Shown here one piece after another: positions 25,157-33,859 of a stretch of DNA of 64,000 bases. A program made the translations under genes and the position numbers. Numbering within the stretch: the first letter of the stretch is position 1; every line of letters starts with the position of its first letter. The notes under the pieces were generated by a model. The model did not search any database and was not told the DNA's origin. It was given only the letters and a program-made list of their open reading frames with translations. The stretch spans positions 558,001-622,000 of the forward strand of contig NZ_BAAAXV010000009.1 in the NCBI RefSeq assembly GCF_039535785.1. Reading direction: 5' to 3'. The DNA comes from Nonomuraea helvata. Its GTDB lineage: Bacteria > Actinomycetota > Actinomycetes > Streptosporangiales > Streptosporangiaceae.

Positions 25157-25909
25157 ATGATCCGCATGGCTATCAAGATCACGACGCTCGCGGAGCGTCC
25201 CGAGTTCGCGCCGTCGCTGTTCGAGATGGACCATACGTGGCAGGAGTTCGTGCTGCAGGACCCGATCGCGGACCTGTTCTATCCCTTCGCCACCACGACC
25301 TATGCCGAGTACGTGCTGGTGGCCGATGACGAGGCGGAGCCGGGGCGGCTGGTGGCGCGGGGCAGCATGATCCCGTTCCTCTTGGAGGGCGCCGAACTGC
25401 CCGACGACGGGTGGGACGGCGTGATCAGGTCGGGCTGGCTGGCCCGCGAGCGCGGCACGCGACCTGACAGCCTCTCCGCCCTGGATATCAGCGTCCGCCG
25501 CGACCTGCAGGGCATGGGCCTGTCCTCGCTGATGCTGGCGGGCATGCGCGACCACGCTGCCCGCCTCGGCTATTCCGAACTGGTTGCGCCCGCCCGGCCG
25601 AACAGGAAGCATCTCGAACCGCACACCCCCATGTCCGAGTACGCCTTCAGGACCCGCGCCGACGGCCTGCCCCATGACGCCTGGTTACGGGTGCACGTGC
25701 GGGCGGGCGGAAAGATCCTCAAGGTCGCGCCCCGCTCGATGGTGGTGGCGGGCACGCTGGCGGAGTGGCGGAAGTGGACGGACCTGCCGTTCGACCGCTC
25801 GGGACCGCTGGAGGTGCCGGGCGCGCTCACCCCGGTGCACTGCGACGTGGAGCACGACCACGCGGTGTACGTGGAGCCGAACGTCTGGGTCAGCCACCCC
25901 CTGATCTGA
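25157..25909 (+). CDS. GNAT-like N-acetyltransferase
   Basis: A 250-residue protein with one acetyltransferase fold. The acetyl-CoA motif is SVRRDLQGMGLSSLMLAGMR, preceded by LSALDISV. The C-terminal 90 residues form an extension (RVHVRAGGKILKVAPRSMVV) common to a set of actinobacterial GNAT proteins of unknown substrate. The start may be ATG at 25157 or 25166; neither has a good ribosome site. It diverges from the DUF885 gene with a 70-base gap. Confidence 0.75.
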   Translation: MIRMAIKITTLAERPEFAPSLFEMDHTWQEFVLQDPIADLFYPFATTTYAEYVLVADDEAEPGRLVARGSMIPFLLEGAELPDDGWDGVIRSGWLARERGTRPDSLSALDISVRRDLQGMGLSSLMLAGMRDHAARLGYSELVAPARPNRKHLEPHTPMSEYAFRTRADGLPHDAWLRVHVRAGGKILKVAPRSMVVAGTLAEWRKWTDLPFDRSGPLEVPGALTPVHCDVEHDHAVYVEPNVWVSHPLI

Positions 25910-25926
25910 GACTTCAGCCTGAGCTT

Positions 25927-26904
25927 TCAGACGCCGGTACGGCTCCGCAGCTCCTCCGTGTACTGCCCGGCGTCCAGCCCCTTTCCGGCAGCCCAGGCAT
26001 CATCGTGATATGTCGCCAGATGACGGTCGGCGGCATCCCCGAGCACCGACACCACCGTGCCGGTCTCGCCCCTGGCGCGCATGCGCTCGACCAGCTCCAG
26101 CGCCGCCCAGAGCGCCGTGCCCGACGAGCCGCCCACCGGCAGCCCCGTGACCTCCTTGATGTGCCTGGCCGCCGCCACGCTCGCCGCGTCGGGCACGGGA
26201 ACGACCAGGTCGACGAGGTCAGGCCGGAACCCGGGCTCGACGCGGGGCCGTCCGATGCCCTCGATCCGCGACGGCATCCCGGTCGCGTAGTCGGGCACGT
26301 CGAGCGTCCATCCTGGGAAATACGCAGAATTATCAGGATCCGCCACCGCGACCCGGCACTCCACCTCGTGGGCACGGATCCAGCGGCCGAGCGTCGCGGA
26401 CGTGGCGCCCGTGCCCGCCCCCGTCACCACCCAGTCGGGCCGCACCTGTCCGAACAGCTCCTCCCCCAGGTCATGCTCGGCCGCACGCCCGAACTGGTCG
26501 AGGAAATGCCCCGGGATCTCGCGCGCCGCATCGTAGATCGCCAGCGGCGGCGTCACGAACCTGCACTCTCCGCCCAGCGCCTCCACCGCCCGGGCGCGCG
26601 CCTCGCTCCGCTCGCCCGGCATGACCACGATGTACGGCAGCCCGAGCCGCCGGGCGAACCACGCCTGCGCCACCGCCGCGTTGCCACCCGTCGCCTCGAC
26701 CACGGTCGTGCCCTCGGCGACCAGCCCGTCGAGGATCGCCCGGCGGAACAGCGCCCTGGCATGCCGATGCCGCAGGCTCCCCGTGGGCTGCGCCGACTCG
26801 TCCTTCAGCAGCAGCCTGATCCCGGGCGCCTGCACCGGAAAGTCGATCAGCGGGGTGGGCTCCCCCGCCGCCAGCACGTCGAGCGCTCGCGCGTTCCAAT
26901 TCAC
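25927..26904 (-). CDS. Cysteine-synthase-like PLP-fold protein lacking the usual PLP lysine
   Basis: A 325-residue fold-type II protein. LLLKDESAQPTGSLRHRHARALF aligns with the family's LKDES..PTGSLKHRLARSLF pattern, but the PLP-binding Lys is Arg45 (codon 26770-26772, CGG). The phosphate loop EATGGNAAV and later VVTGAGTGATSATLGRWI and PVGGSSGTALWAALELV are kept. If the alignment is right, normal Schiff-base chemistry is impossible, and the protein may be inactive or have another role. The GTG at 26904 follows GAAGG and matches the family's start. It is leftward and follows the broken metallo-hydrolase gene. Confidence 0.75.
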   Translation of the reverse strand: MNWNARALDVLAAGEPTPLIDFPVQAPGIRLLLKDESAQPTGSLRHRHARALFRRAILDGLVAEGTTVVEATGGNAAVAQAWFARRLGLPYIVVMPGERSEARARAVEALGGECRFVTPPLAIYDAAREIPGHFLDQFGRAAEHDLGEELFGQVRPDWVVTGAGTGATSATLGRWIRAHEVECRVAVADPDNSAYFPGWTLDVPDYATGMPSRIEGIGRPRVEPGFRPDLVDLVVPVPDAASVAAARHIKEVTGLPVGGSSGTALWAALELVERMRARGETGTVVSVLGDAADRHLATYHDDAWAAGKGLDAGQYTEELRSRTGV

Positions 26905-26988
26905 GCCTTCACCCTGCCAGGCGCGGGCCGGACGGACTGCCCGTTTCGCCACGAGCCGAGCCACCGCCCGTAGCCGCGAGCACCCGGG

Positions 26989-27745
26989 TCAGGGGAGGCG
27001 CGTGGTCTCGCCCGGCGCCAGCAGCCGCAGCCGGTCGCCGAACCCGGCGAACGCCTTCTCCACCGTCTCCCGCCCCTGCGTGAAGTGCGCCCAGTGCTCG
27101 AAGTGCAGCGGCACCACGTACCGCGCCCAGGATCTCGGCGGCCGTGACCGCGTCGTCGCTGTTCAGCGTCAGAAACCCGTCCACCAGCGGGGTACGGGCC
27201 CCGCCCGCGAACAGCAGGGCCACGTCCACCGGGCCGACCCGCTTCACGACCTCCCGTACGACGTCGAGCGAGGCGTTGTCCCCGCTCACGTAGACGGTCG
27301 GCAGCCCCTCACCGCTGAGCACGAACCCGGTGACCTCGCCCACCAGGTGCTCGGTCCCGTCCGGGCCGTGCTGCGCCGGGACCCCGGTCACCGTCAACCC
27401 GTCGCCCAGCGTGACGGACGTCCAGTTGGGCAGGGCGCGCACCGAGCCGCCCAGCCGCGCGGCCGCCGACTGCGTGGACAGGGTCAGCGGCACGGACGCC
27501 AGGTGGTCCCGCCCGGCCTGGTCGAGGTTGTCGGGGTGCTGGTCGTGCGAGAGCAGCACGGCGTCCACCGGTCCGAGCGAGGAGACCTCGACGGCGGGCC
27601 CCGTCGTCTTGGTGAGCGCCCTGTTACCGATCGGGTAGTCGCCGGGTGCGTCGAACGTGGGGTCGGTCAGCAGGCGCACCCCGCCGATCTCCAGGACCGC
27701 CGTGGGCCCTCCGACGTAACGAATCTCCATGCTTGTCAACGACAT
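26989..27745 (-). pseudogene. Metallo-beta-lactamase-fold hydrolase with a frameshift
   Basis: From the ATG at 27745 the frame encodes an MBL-fold protein: TDPTFDAPG, then LSHDQHPDNLDQAG (an H-x-D-x-D variant of the usual HxHxDH), and YVSGDNASLDVV. After AAEILGA, near 27120, the frame is lost. The expected YVVPLHFEHWAHFTQGR with the last metal-binding His and GETTRLP continues one base out of phase to a stop at 26989. A single-base change would restore a roughly 250-residue protein. It is either a recent pseudogene or an assembly error. The homologues are UlaG-like hydrolases with diverse substrates. Confidence 0.75.
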
Positions 27746-27805
27746 CGCGCCATGACCGGTTATTCCGCGCAAGTCGGCCTCGCACCGCACGCTGACGCGT
27801 CGGCG

Positions 27806-29311
27806 TCACTTCAGGTGGAGGCGCCGCATCGCCTTGAGCGTGGTGGCCAGGGTGGCGGCCCACTTCTCGTACGGCAGCCCGAACGGCGGCTCGAACCCCA
27901 GCCAGCCCGCCTGCGAGGCCACCGTCTTGGACTCGGTGTAACGCAGCAGCCCCTCCGCGCCGTGCCGGCGCCCCAGGCCGGACGCCTTCATGCCGCCCAT
28001 GGGAGCGTCGTAGGAGGCGTAGGCCGAGGCGTATCCCTCGTTGATGTTGACCGTGCCGGCCCTGACGCGGGCGGCGAGCGCGCGGCCGCGCGGCAGGCTG
28101 GAGGTCCAGATGGAGGCGTTCAGGCCGTAGATGGTGTCGTTGGCCAGCTCGACCACCTCGTCGTCGGAGGAGAACGGATAGAGCGCCACCACCGGCCCGA
28201 ACGTCTCGTTGCGGCACAGCTCCATCTCCTCGCCGACGCCGGTGAGCACGGTCGGCTCGTAGAACAGCGGGCCCAGGTCGGGCCTGGCCTTGCCGCCTGT
28301 CAGCAGGGTCGCGCCCTTGGCCAGGGCGTCCTCGACGTGGGCGGTGACCGTGTCGAGCTGGCGCTGCGAGGTCAGCGAGCCCATCTGCACCGACCAGTCG
28401 TGGCCCGCGCCCAGCTTGAGCCCCCTGACCTGGGCGACGAAGCGCTCGGCGAACGCGTCGAACACGGACGCGTGCACGTACAGCCGCTCGATCGACAGGC
28501 AGAGCTGGCCGGCGTTCGTGAAGCAGGCCCGGATGGCACCCTGTACGGCCACGTCCAGGTCCGCGTCGTCGAGCACCACCATCGGGTTCTTGCCGCCCAG
28601 TTCGAGCGAGCAGCCGATGAGCCGCTTGGCCGCCTCCTCGGCGATCTTCCTGCCGCCGCGCGTGGAGCCCGTGAACCCCACGTAGTCGGCGTCGTCGAGC
28701 AGCGCGTCGCCGATCTCGGCCGGCTCGCCGAGCACCACCTGCCAGATGTCGCGCGGCATGCCGAGCTCGGCCAGCAGGTCGATGGTCCACAGCGCGGACA
28801 GGGCGGTCTGTGTGTCCGGCTTGTGCACGATCGCGTTCCCGGCCAGCAGCGCGGGCACCGCGTCGGTGACGCCGAGCGCGAGCGGGTAGTTCCACGGGGA
28901 GATCAGTGCCACCACACCCTTGGGCTGGCGCAGCTCCGCCACGCGGGTGGCCACGGGGAAGATGCCCTTGCGGGCGCGCGGGGCGAGCAGGCCGGGCGCG
29001 CGGCGGGCGTAGTAGAGGCTGCAGCCCGCGACGTCGAGCACTTCCTCGAAGGCGTGCTTGCGGGCCTTGCCGGTCTCGTTCTGGACGATGTCGAGGATCT
29101 CGTCCCTACGGTCCAGGATCGCGTCGTGCAGCCGCAGGAACGGTTTCGCCCGTTCCGCCGCGGGCCTGGCCGCCCAGTCGGCCTGGGCCGCCCTGGCCTT
29201 CTCGTACGCCCGGCGGACGTCGCCAACGTCCGATATGGGCAGCTCAGCGAGGGTTTCGCCGGTAAAGGGAGCGATGATGTGCCGTGTCCTACCGCTGGAC
29301 GTCACGTGCAT
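27806..29311 (-). CDS. gabD2: Succinate-semialdehyde dehydrogenase (NADP-dependent), GabD2-like
   Basis: A 501-residue aldehyde dehydrogenase. The NAD(P)-binding VALISPWNYPLALGV, the FTGSTRGGRKIAEEAAKRL motif, the catalytic Glu in SLELGGKNPMVV and the catalytic Cys in FTNAGQLCLSIERLYV are intact. These, with GYASAYASYDAPMGGMKASGLGRRHG, fit actinobacterial GabD2, which oxidises succinate semialdehyde to succinate. Other ALDH substrates are possible. It appears monocistronic and diverges from a protein kinase gene with a 73-base gap. Confidence 0.88.
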   Translation of the reverse strand: MHVTSSGRTRHIIAPFTGETLAELPISDVGDVRRAYEKARAAQADWAARPAAERAKPFLRLHDAILDRRDEILDIVQNETGKARKHAFEEVLDVAGCSLYYARRAPGLLAPRARKGIFPVATRVAELRQPKGVVALISPWNYPLALGVTDAVPALLAGNAIVHKPDTQTALSALWTIDLLAELGMPRDIWQVVLGEPAEIGDALLDDADYVGFTGSTRGGRKIAEEAAKRLIGCSLELGGKNPMVVLDDADLDVAVQGAIRACFTNAGQLCLSIERLYVHASVFDAFAERFVAQVRGLKLGAGHDWSVQMGSLTSQRQLDTVTAHVEDALAKGATLLTGGKARPDLGPLFYEPTVLTGVGEEMELCRNETFGPVVALYPFSSDDEVVELANDTIYGLNASIWTSSLPRGRALAARVRAGTVNINEGYASAYASYDAPMGGMKASGLGRRHGAEGLLRYTESKTVASQAGWLGFEPPFGLPYEKWAATLATTLKAMRRLHLK

Positions 29312-29384
29312 GGCAGAAGGATATTCCGCCCGGCTACCAGCGGGTAGTTTTTGCGGATGCGCGCCATAGGGCCAGAATCCCTAC

Positions 29385-31619
29385 ATGGCAACCTTCGCTC
29401 CGCTACGCCCCGGGGATCCACAGCGGCTAGGGGGCCTGGATCTCCTCGGCCGGCTGGGCGAGGGCGGTCAAGGCGTCGTCTACCTGGCCCAAGGCCACAA
29501 TGACTCACGGGTCGCGGTCAAGTGGCTACGGCCCGACCTGTCGGGCGACCAGGTGAGCGTCGAGAGGTTCCTGCGCGAGGTCCAGGTGGCCCAGCAGGTG
29601 GCGCCGTTCTGCACCGCGGCCGTCCTCGGCACCGGGGCCGAGCAGGATCGGCCGTACATCATCAGCGAGTTCATCGAGGGGCCCTCCTTACACCGGGTCG
29701 TGCAGGAAGAGGGGCCGCGCACGGGCTCCGTCCTGCACCGGCTGGCCATCGGCACGGCCACCGCGCTCGCCGCGATCCACCAGGCGGGCATCGTGCACCG
29801 CGACTTCAAGCCGGCCAACGTGATCATCGGCGCCGACGGCCCCCGAGTGATCGACTTCGGCATCGCGCGGGCGCTGAACGCCACCGCGACGATCAGCAGC
29901 ATGGTCGTGGGCACGCCGGCGTACATGTCGCCCGAGCAGATCATGGGCCACACGGTCGGGCCGGCCTCCGACATGTTCGCGTGGGCCAGCACGATGATCT
30001 TCTCCGCCTCCGGTCAGGCGCCGTTCGGCAGCGACACGATGCCCGCGGTGATCAACCGCGTGCTCAACCACCATCCCGACCTGAGCGTGCTGGACGGCCA
30101 GCTGCGTGATGTGGCGGCCGCGTGCCTGGCCAAGGACCCGGCGCAGCGGCCGACGGCCGAGCAGGTCATCATGCGGCTGCTGCGGCACCCCGCGCCCGGC
30201 TCCGCACCGAGCTCCGCGCCGAACGCCGGCATCCTCGCGCAGGCCGCGGCCGAGGCCGCCCCCACGCCCGCGCCCCCCTTCTCCTCGCCGTCAGGACCCG
30301 CGTCGGGGCCCGTCTCGGGGCCCATGTCGGGACCGTACGCGGGTCCGCCGGCCGGCCCCTATCCGCAGGGACCGCCGTCCGGCCCCAACCCGTACTCGGG
30401 CCCGGTCCCCCACACGGGCTCCGTCGCGCCGTCCGCCCAGCCCTCGTGGCAGCCTCCGGGCCCCTACGGGCAGCAGCCCACCCATCCGAGCTGGAGGGAG
30501 CAGCCGCGCCCGCCGCAGAAGAAGGGCCGGGGCCCGCTCGTCGCCGGCATCACGGTGGCGGTCGCGCTGCTGATCCTGGCGGGCGTGATCGTGTACATCC
30601 AGGCCGACAAGGGCACGCTGGCCGACCCCGCGCACTCCCCGACGCCCCGCCCGACCAGATCCAGGACGACCACCAGCCAGTCGCCCAGCCAGCCGGCCGT
30701 GCCGGCGACGGGCGAGAGGGTGTCGATCCCGGGCGCGAGCGGCATGTACCTCTACGAGGACCCGCGCGACGCGGTCGTCCTGACGTCCTACGAGGTCTAC
30801 GACAAGAAGAAGGACGACTGGATCGACTTCGCCAGGGGCTCCCTGCACGGCTCGTACACGAAGTACGCCGGCAACTGGGAGTCCATGGTCTCCCCCGACG
30901 GCCGCTATCTCGCGACCAGGGGCAGGAGCTACAGCTCGGACGACTTCGACTTCGTCGTCATCAGCGACAGGCAGAGCGGCGGCCGTACGACGATCAAGAC
31001 CGTCAAGGAGCCGCTGATCAGCAGCATCAGGGCCTGGTCGAAGGACGGCTCCAAGATCCTGCTCAACGTCGAGAAGAAGACCGGCGACGACTGGATCTAC
31101 CTCGGATTCGTCCTGATCGACGTGCCCAGGAAACACGCCACCACCGTGAACGTCTCCGACACCTCGGTGCGCCAGACGGCCTTCGGCTTCGACGGCGCCG
31201 AGGACGGCGCGGTCAACGTCTACGGCAGCGAGAAGAACCGCAGCCTGCGCTTCTTCGACTCGGAGGGCAAGGCCACGCACTCCATGACGGGCATCGGCAC
31301 GCTGTCCGCCGGCACGCAGGACATCTTCTCGCCCTCGGGTAAGACGTTCGTCACCAACTGCCCCAACGGCGGCGACGGCGACCACTGCGTCTGGGACTCC
31401 AGGTCCGGCGAGCGGGTGCGCACGTTCTCCTCCGACTGCGACAAGGTCCTCGGCTTCTACGACGAGACCCACCTCTACTGCTGGGAGCAGAACAACGGCA
31501 CCAACGACGAGGTCCAGGTGGTCGACTTCACCGGGAAGCTGGTGCGCAAGCTCTTGGAGGTGCCCGACAAGATCGACTTCAGCCCGGTCTTCACCGTCAA
31601 TCCCAACAGGCGGTCCTGA
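29385..31619 (+). CDS. Membrane-anchored Ser/Thr protein kinase (PknB/Hanks type) with propeller-like extracellular part
   Basis: A 744-residue kinase. The catalytic domain covers residues 15-270: LGEGGQGVVYLA glycine loop, VAVKWL lysine, HRDFKPANVII at about 139, DFGIARAL, and VGTPAYMSPEQI. A Pro/Gly/Ser-rich linker (about 285-380) leads to one transmembrane helix at about 385-405 (AGITVAVALLILAGVIVYI). The 340-residue extracellular part has repeated beta segments (VSPDGRYLA, WSKDGSKIL) suggesting a WD/TolB-like propeller rather than PASTA domains. It is a likely sensor of an outside signal. The ligand is unknown. It begins about 70 bases from the divergent gabD2. Confidence 0.88.
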   Translation: MATFAPLRPGDPQRLGGLDLLGRLGEGGQGVVYLAQGHNDSRVAVKWLRPDLSGDQVSVERFLREVQVAQQVAPFCTAAVLGTGAEQDRPYIISEFIEGPSLHRVVQEEGPRTGSVLHRLAIGTATALAAIHQAGIVHRDFKPANVIIGADGPRVIDFGIARALNATATISSMVVGTPAYMSPEQIMGHTVGPASDMFAWASTMIFSASGQAPFGSDTMPAVINRVLNHHPDLSVLDGQLRDVAAACLAKDPAQRPTAEQVIMRLLRHPAPGSAPSSAPNAGILAQAAAEAAPTPAPPFSSPSGPASGPVSGPMSGPYAGPPAGPYPQGPPSGPNPYSGPVPHTGSVAPSAQPSWQPPGPYGQQPTHPSWREQPRPPQKKGRGPLVAGITVAVALLILAGVIVYIQADKGTLADPAHSPTPRPTRSRTTTSQSPSQPAVPATGERVSIPGASGMYLYEDPRDAVVLTSYEVYDKKKDDWIDFARGSLHGSYTKYAGNWESMVSPDGRYLATRGRSYSSDDFDFVVISDRQSGGRTTIKTVKEPLISSIRAWSKDGSKILLNVEKKTGDDWIYLGFVLIDVPRKHATTVNVSDTSVRQTAFGFDGAEDGAVNVYGSEKNRSLRFFDSEGKATHSMTGIGTLSAGTQDIFSPSGKTFVTNCPNGGDGDHCVWDSRSGERVRTFSSDCDKVLGFYDETHLYCWEQNNGTNDEVQVVDFTGKLVRKLLEVPDKIDFSPVFTVNPNRRS

Positions 31620-31651
31620 ACCATCCGGCCGGGAGAGCCGTCAATGAGGGC

Positions 31652-33703
31652 ATGAAGACGCTGATCCGTGCGGCCGCGACCGCCGCTGCGCTCGCAACGG
31701 TAACGGTCGCCTGCACCTCCACGGCCGCGGAGCCGCCGCAGAAGCCGAGGACGAGCCCGCTCGGCGCGATCCGCCTGGTGGCCTACACCAGCTGCGACGA
31801 CCTGCTGTCCGGGCTGCGCGAGCACGCCGCCAGGAACGTCGGCGCGTACGGCTTCGACGGCGGCATCCTGCCCTACGCGGCCCTGGCGAAGGACGCCCGC
31901 GTGGCCTCCGAGCAGGCCGACGCTCCCGAGCACTCCACGACGAACGTGCACGAGGCCGGCGTGGACGAGCCCGACGCGGTCAAGACCGACGGCAACCGGG
32001 TCATCACCGTCCAGAACGGCATCCTGCGGGTCATCGACACCGCCACCAGGAAGGTCACCGCCTCACTCAAACTGACGGGGAAGGACCAGCCCGGCGTCTC
32101 CGCCGACCTGCTGGTCTCGGGCGACCGCGCGCTGGTGCTCATGCGCGGCGGCGACATCATGTACAAGGCGAGGGACTTCGTCCGGCCAGGCGAGACGAAA
32201 TACGTGCTGGTCGATCTCTCGGGGCAGCCCAAGGTGCTGAGCACGATCAAGACGCAGGGCTCGTACGTGGACGCCAGGATGGTCGGCTCCACGGTCAGGC
32301 TGGTCACCCGCAGCCAGCCGGACATCACGTTCCCCGTGATCAACGGGGAGGTCCCGGAGGCCGAGCGCCTCAAGCGCAACCAGGCCGCGGTGCGCAAGGC
32401 CCCGGCCGAGGCCTGGCTCCCCAAGACCGAGATCACGGACGCGTCGGGGACGGTCAAGAAGGACTCCGTGAAGTGCGAGCGGATCAGCCACCCGGCCGAC
32501 TACACCGGCACGTCGCTGCTCACCGTGCACACCATCGACCTCGCGCAGGGCCTCACCGCGGCCGGCACCGACCCGATCAGCCTGGCGGCGGACGGCGACA
32601 TCGTGTACGGCACCGGCAGCAGCCTCTACGTGGCCAGCAACCCGCGCTGGTGGATGCCCCAGCCGGTGGAGGACACCCCGCAGACGAACCCGGAGGCCAC
32701 GGCGACCACGCCGCCCTCGGAAGGCGTCGCCCCGGCCGAGGAGCCCACGCCAACGGACCCGCAACCAACGCAGGCCTCCGAAGAACCAGCGCCCACCCCG
32801 TCCGAGCTCACCTCGTCCGAGCTCACCTCGTCCGAGCTCACCTCGTCCGAGCTCACCTCGTCCGGGCCCAGCCCGACGCCCACCATCCCGCCGGAGGAGA
32901 CGGAGGTCCACCGGTTCGACATCTCCTCGCCCGGCGCCCCCGCCTACGTGGCCTCGGGCAAGGTCCCCGGACGGCTGCTGAACCAGTACTCGCTGTCGGA
33001 GTACGACGGCCACCTCCGCGTCGCGACCACACTCACCTCCCAGGACGGCGAGAACAGCTCCAGCGCCGTGTACGTGCTCAAGGCCGACACCCTGGTCAAG
33101 ACGGGCGAGGTCGGCGGTCTCGGCCGGGGCGAGCGCATCTACTCGGTCAGGTTCATCGGCCCGGTGGGCTACTGCGTCACGTTCAAGCAGGTAGACCCGC
33201 TCTACACGCTGGACCTGCGCGACCCGGCGGCGCCCAAGGTGACGGGCGAGCTGAAGATCACCGGCTACTCCGCGTACCTGCACCCCGGCGCCGACGGCCG
33301 CCTGATCGGCATCGGCCAGGAGGCCAGCGAGAAGGGCCGGACGCTGGGCACGCAGATCTCGCTGTTCGACGTCAGCGACCCGGCCAGTCCGCGCAGGCTG
33401 TCGCAGCTGTTCCAGAAGGACTCGGGCTCGACGGCCGAGTGGGACCCGCACGCGTTCCTGTACTGGCCGAAGACCGGCCTGGCGGTGATCCCGCTGTTCC
33501 AGCAGACCGAGTCGGGCGCGCTCGTGCTGAAGATCGACGACTCCGGCGTGTCGAAGCTCGGCATGATCAAGCACCCGTCGAACGAGGCCGGGATCGACCG
33601 CGCGATGGTCATCGGCGACTCGATCTGGACGGTCTCGTACGACGGTGTCCAGGTCAACGACATCGCCACCCTGGCCCAGCAGGCGTGGATCCCGCTGCGC
33701 TAA
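31652..33703 (+). CDS. Secreted beta-propeller domain protein (Beta_propel family), possible lipoprotein
   Basis: A 683-residue exported protein. Its signal peptide ends in LATVTVACTS; the Cys could be a lipid anchor but the lipobox is imperfect. The diagnostic HEAGVDEPDAVKTDGNRVITV near residue 100 identifies the Beta_propel family. A Pro/Thr/Ser/Glu-rich insertion (about 335-415) holds four exact LTSSE units. The final domain repeats YVASG, GRLIGIGQEA and WDPHAFLYWPKTGLAVIPL, typical of the family. Function is unknown; eukaryote-like propellers usually bind partners. It follows the kinase by 32 bases, so the pair may share a transcript. Confidence 0.85.
   Translation: MKTLIRAAATAAALATVTVACTSTAAEPPQKPRTSPLGAIRLVAYTSCDDLLSGLREHAARNVGAYGFDGGILPYAALAKDARVASEQADAPEHSTTNVHEAGVDEPDAVKTDGNRVITVQNGILRVIDTATRKVTASLKLTGKDQPGVSADLLVSGDRALVLMRGGDIMYKARDFVRPGETKYVLVDLSGQPKVLSTIKTQGSYVDARMVGSTVRLVTRSQPDITFPVINGEVPEAERLKRNQAAVRKAPAEAWLPKTEITDASGTVKKDSVKCERISHPADYTGTSLLTVHTIDLAQGLTAAGTDPISLAADGDIVYGTGSSLYVASNPRWWMPQPVEDTPQTNPEATATTPPSEGVAPAEEPTPTDPQPTQASEEPAPTPSELTSSELTSSELTSSELTSSGPSPTPTIPPEETEVHRFDISSPGAPAYVASGKVPGRLLNQYSLSEYDGHLRVATTLTSQDGENSSSAVYVLKADTLVKTGEVGGLGRGERIYSVRFIGPVGYCVTFKQVDPLYTLDLRDPAAPKVTGELKITGYSAYLHPGADGRLIGIGQEASEKGRTLGTQISLFDVSDPASPRRLSQLFQKDSGSTAEWDPHAFLYWPKTGLAVIPLFQQTESGALVLKIDDSGVSKLGMIKHPSNEAGIDRAMVIGDSIWTVSYDGVQVNDIATLAQQAWIPLR
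32801..32860 (+). repeat. Four exact 15-bp tandem repeats in the propeller gene
   Basis: TCCGAGCTCACCTCG occurs four times without a change and encodes SELTS in the disordered insertion. The frame is kept, so copy number can change linker length without harm. Confidence 0.95.
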
Positions 33704-33710
33704 AAGCAAG

Positions 33711-33742
33711 AAAGGTGCCGATTTCGTATGATTGGCACCTTT
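33711..33742 (+). terminator. Terminator after the beta-propeller gene
   Basis: AAAGGTGCC and GGCACCTTT form a perfect 9-bp stem with a 14-base loop, followed by A/T-rich DNA. It starts eight bases after the stop. Confidence 0.75.
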
Positions 33743-33859
33743 ATCCATGGACAGCCCCCCACTCGTGATGAAAACTTTACTAACCATGTAATGTCGGATT
33801 GGTGGGGCTTGTAATCCCACAGGCCTCTCCAGACCCATCACAGGAAGGGCCCACGCGCC

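Noticed and set aside
26621..29347. A 908-codon open frame antisense to the PLP enzyme, hydrolase and dehydrogenase genes
   Set aside because: It runs opposite three recognisable genes, shows no family motif and is a shadow of high-GC coding DNA.
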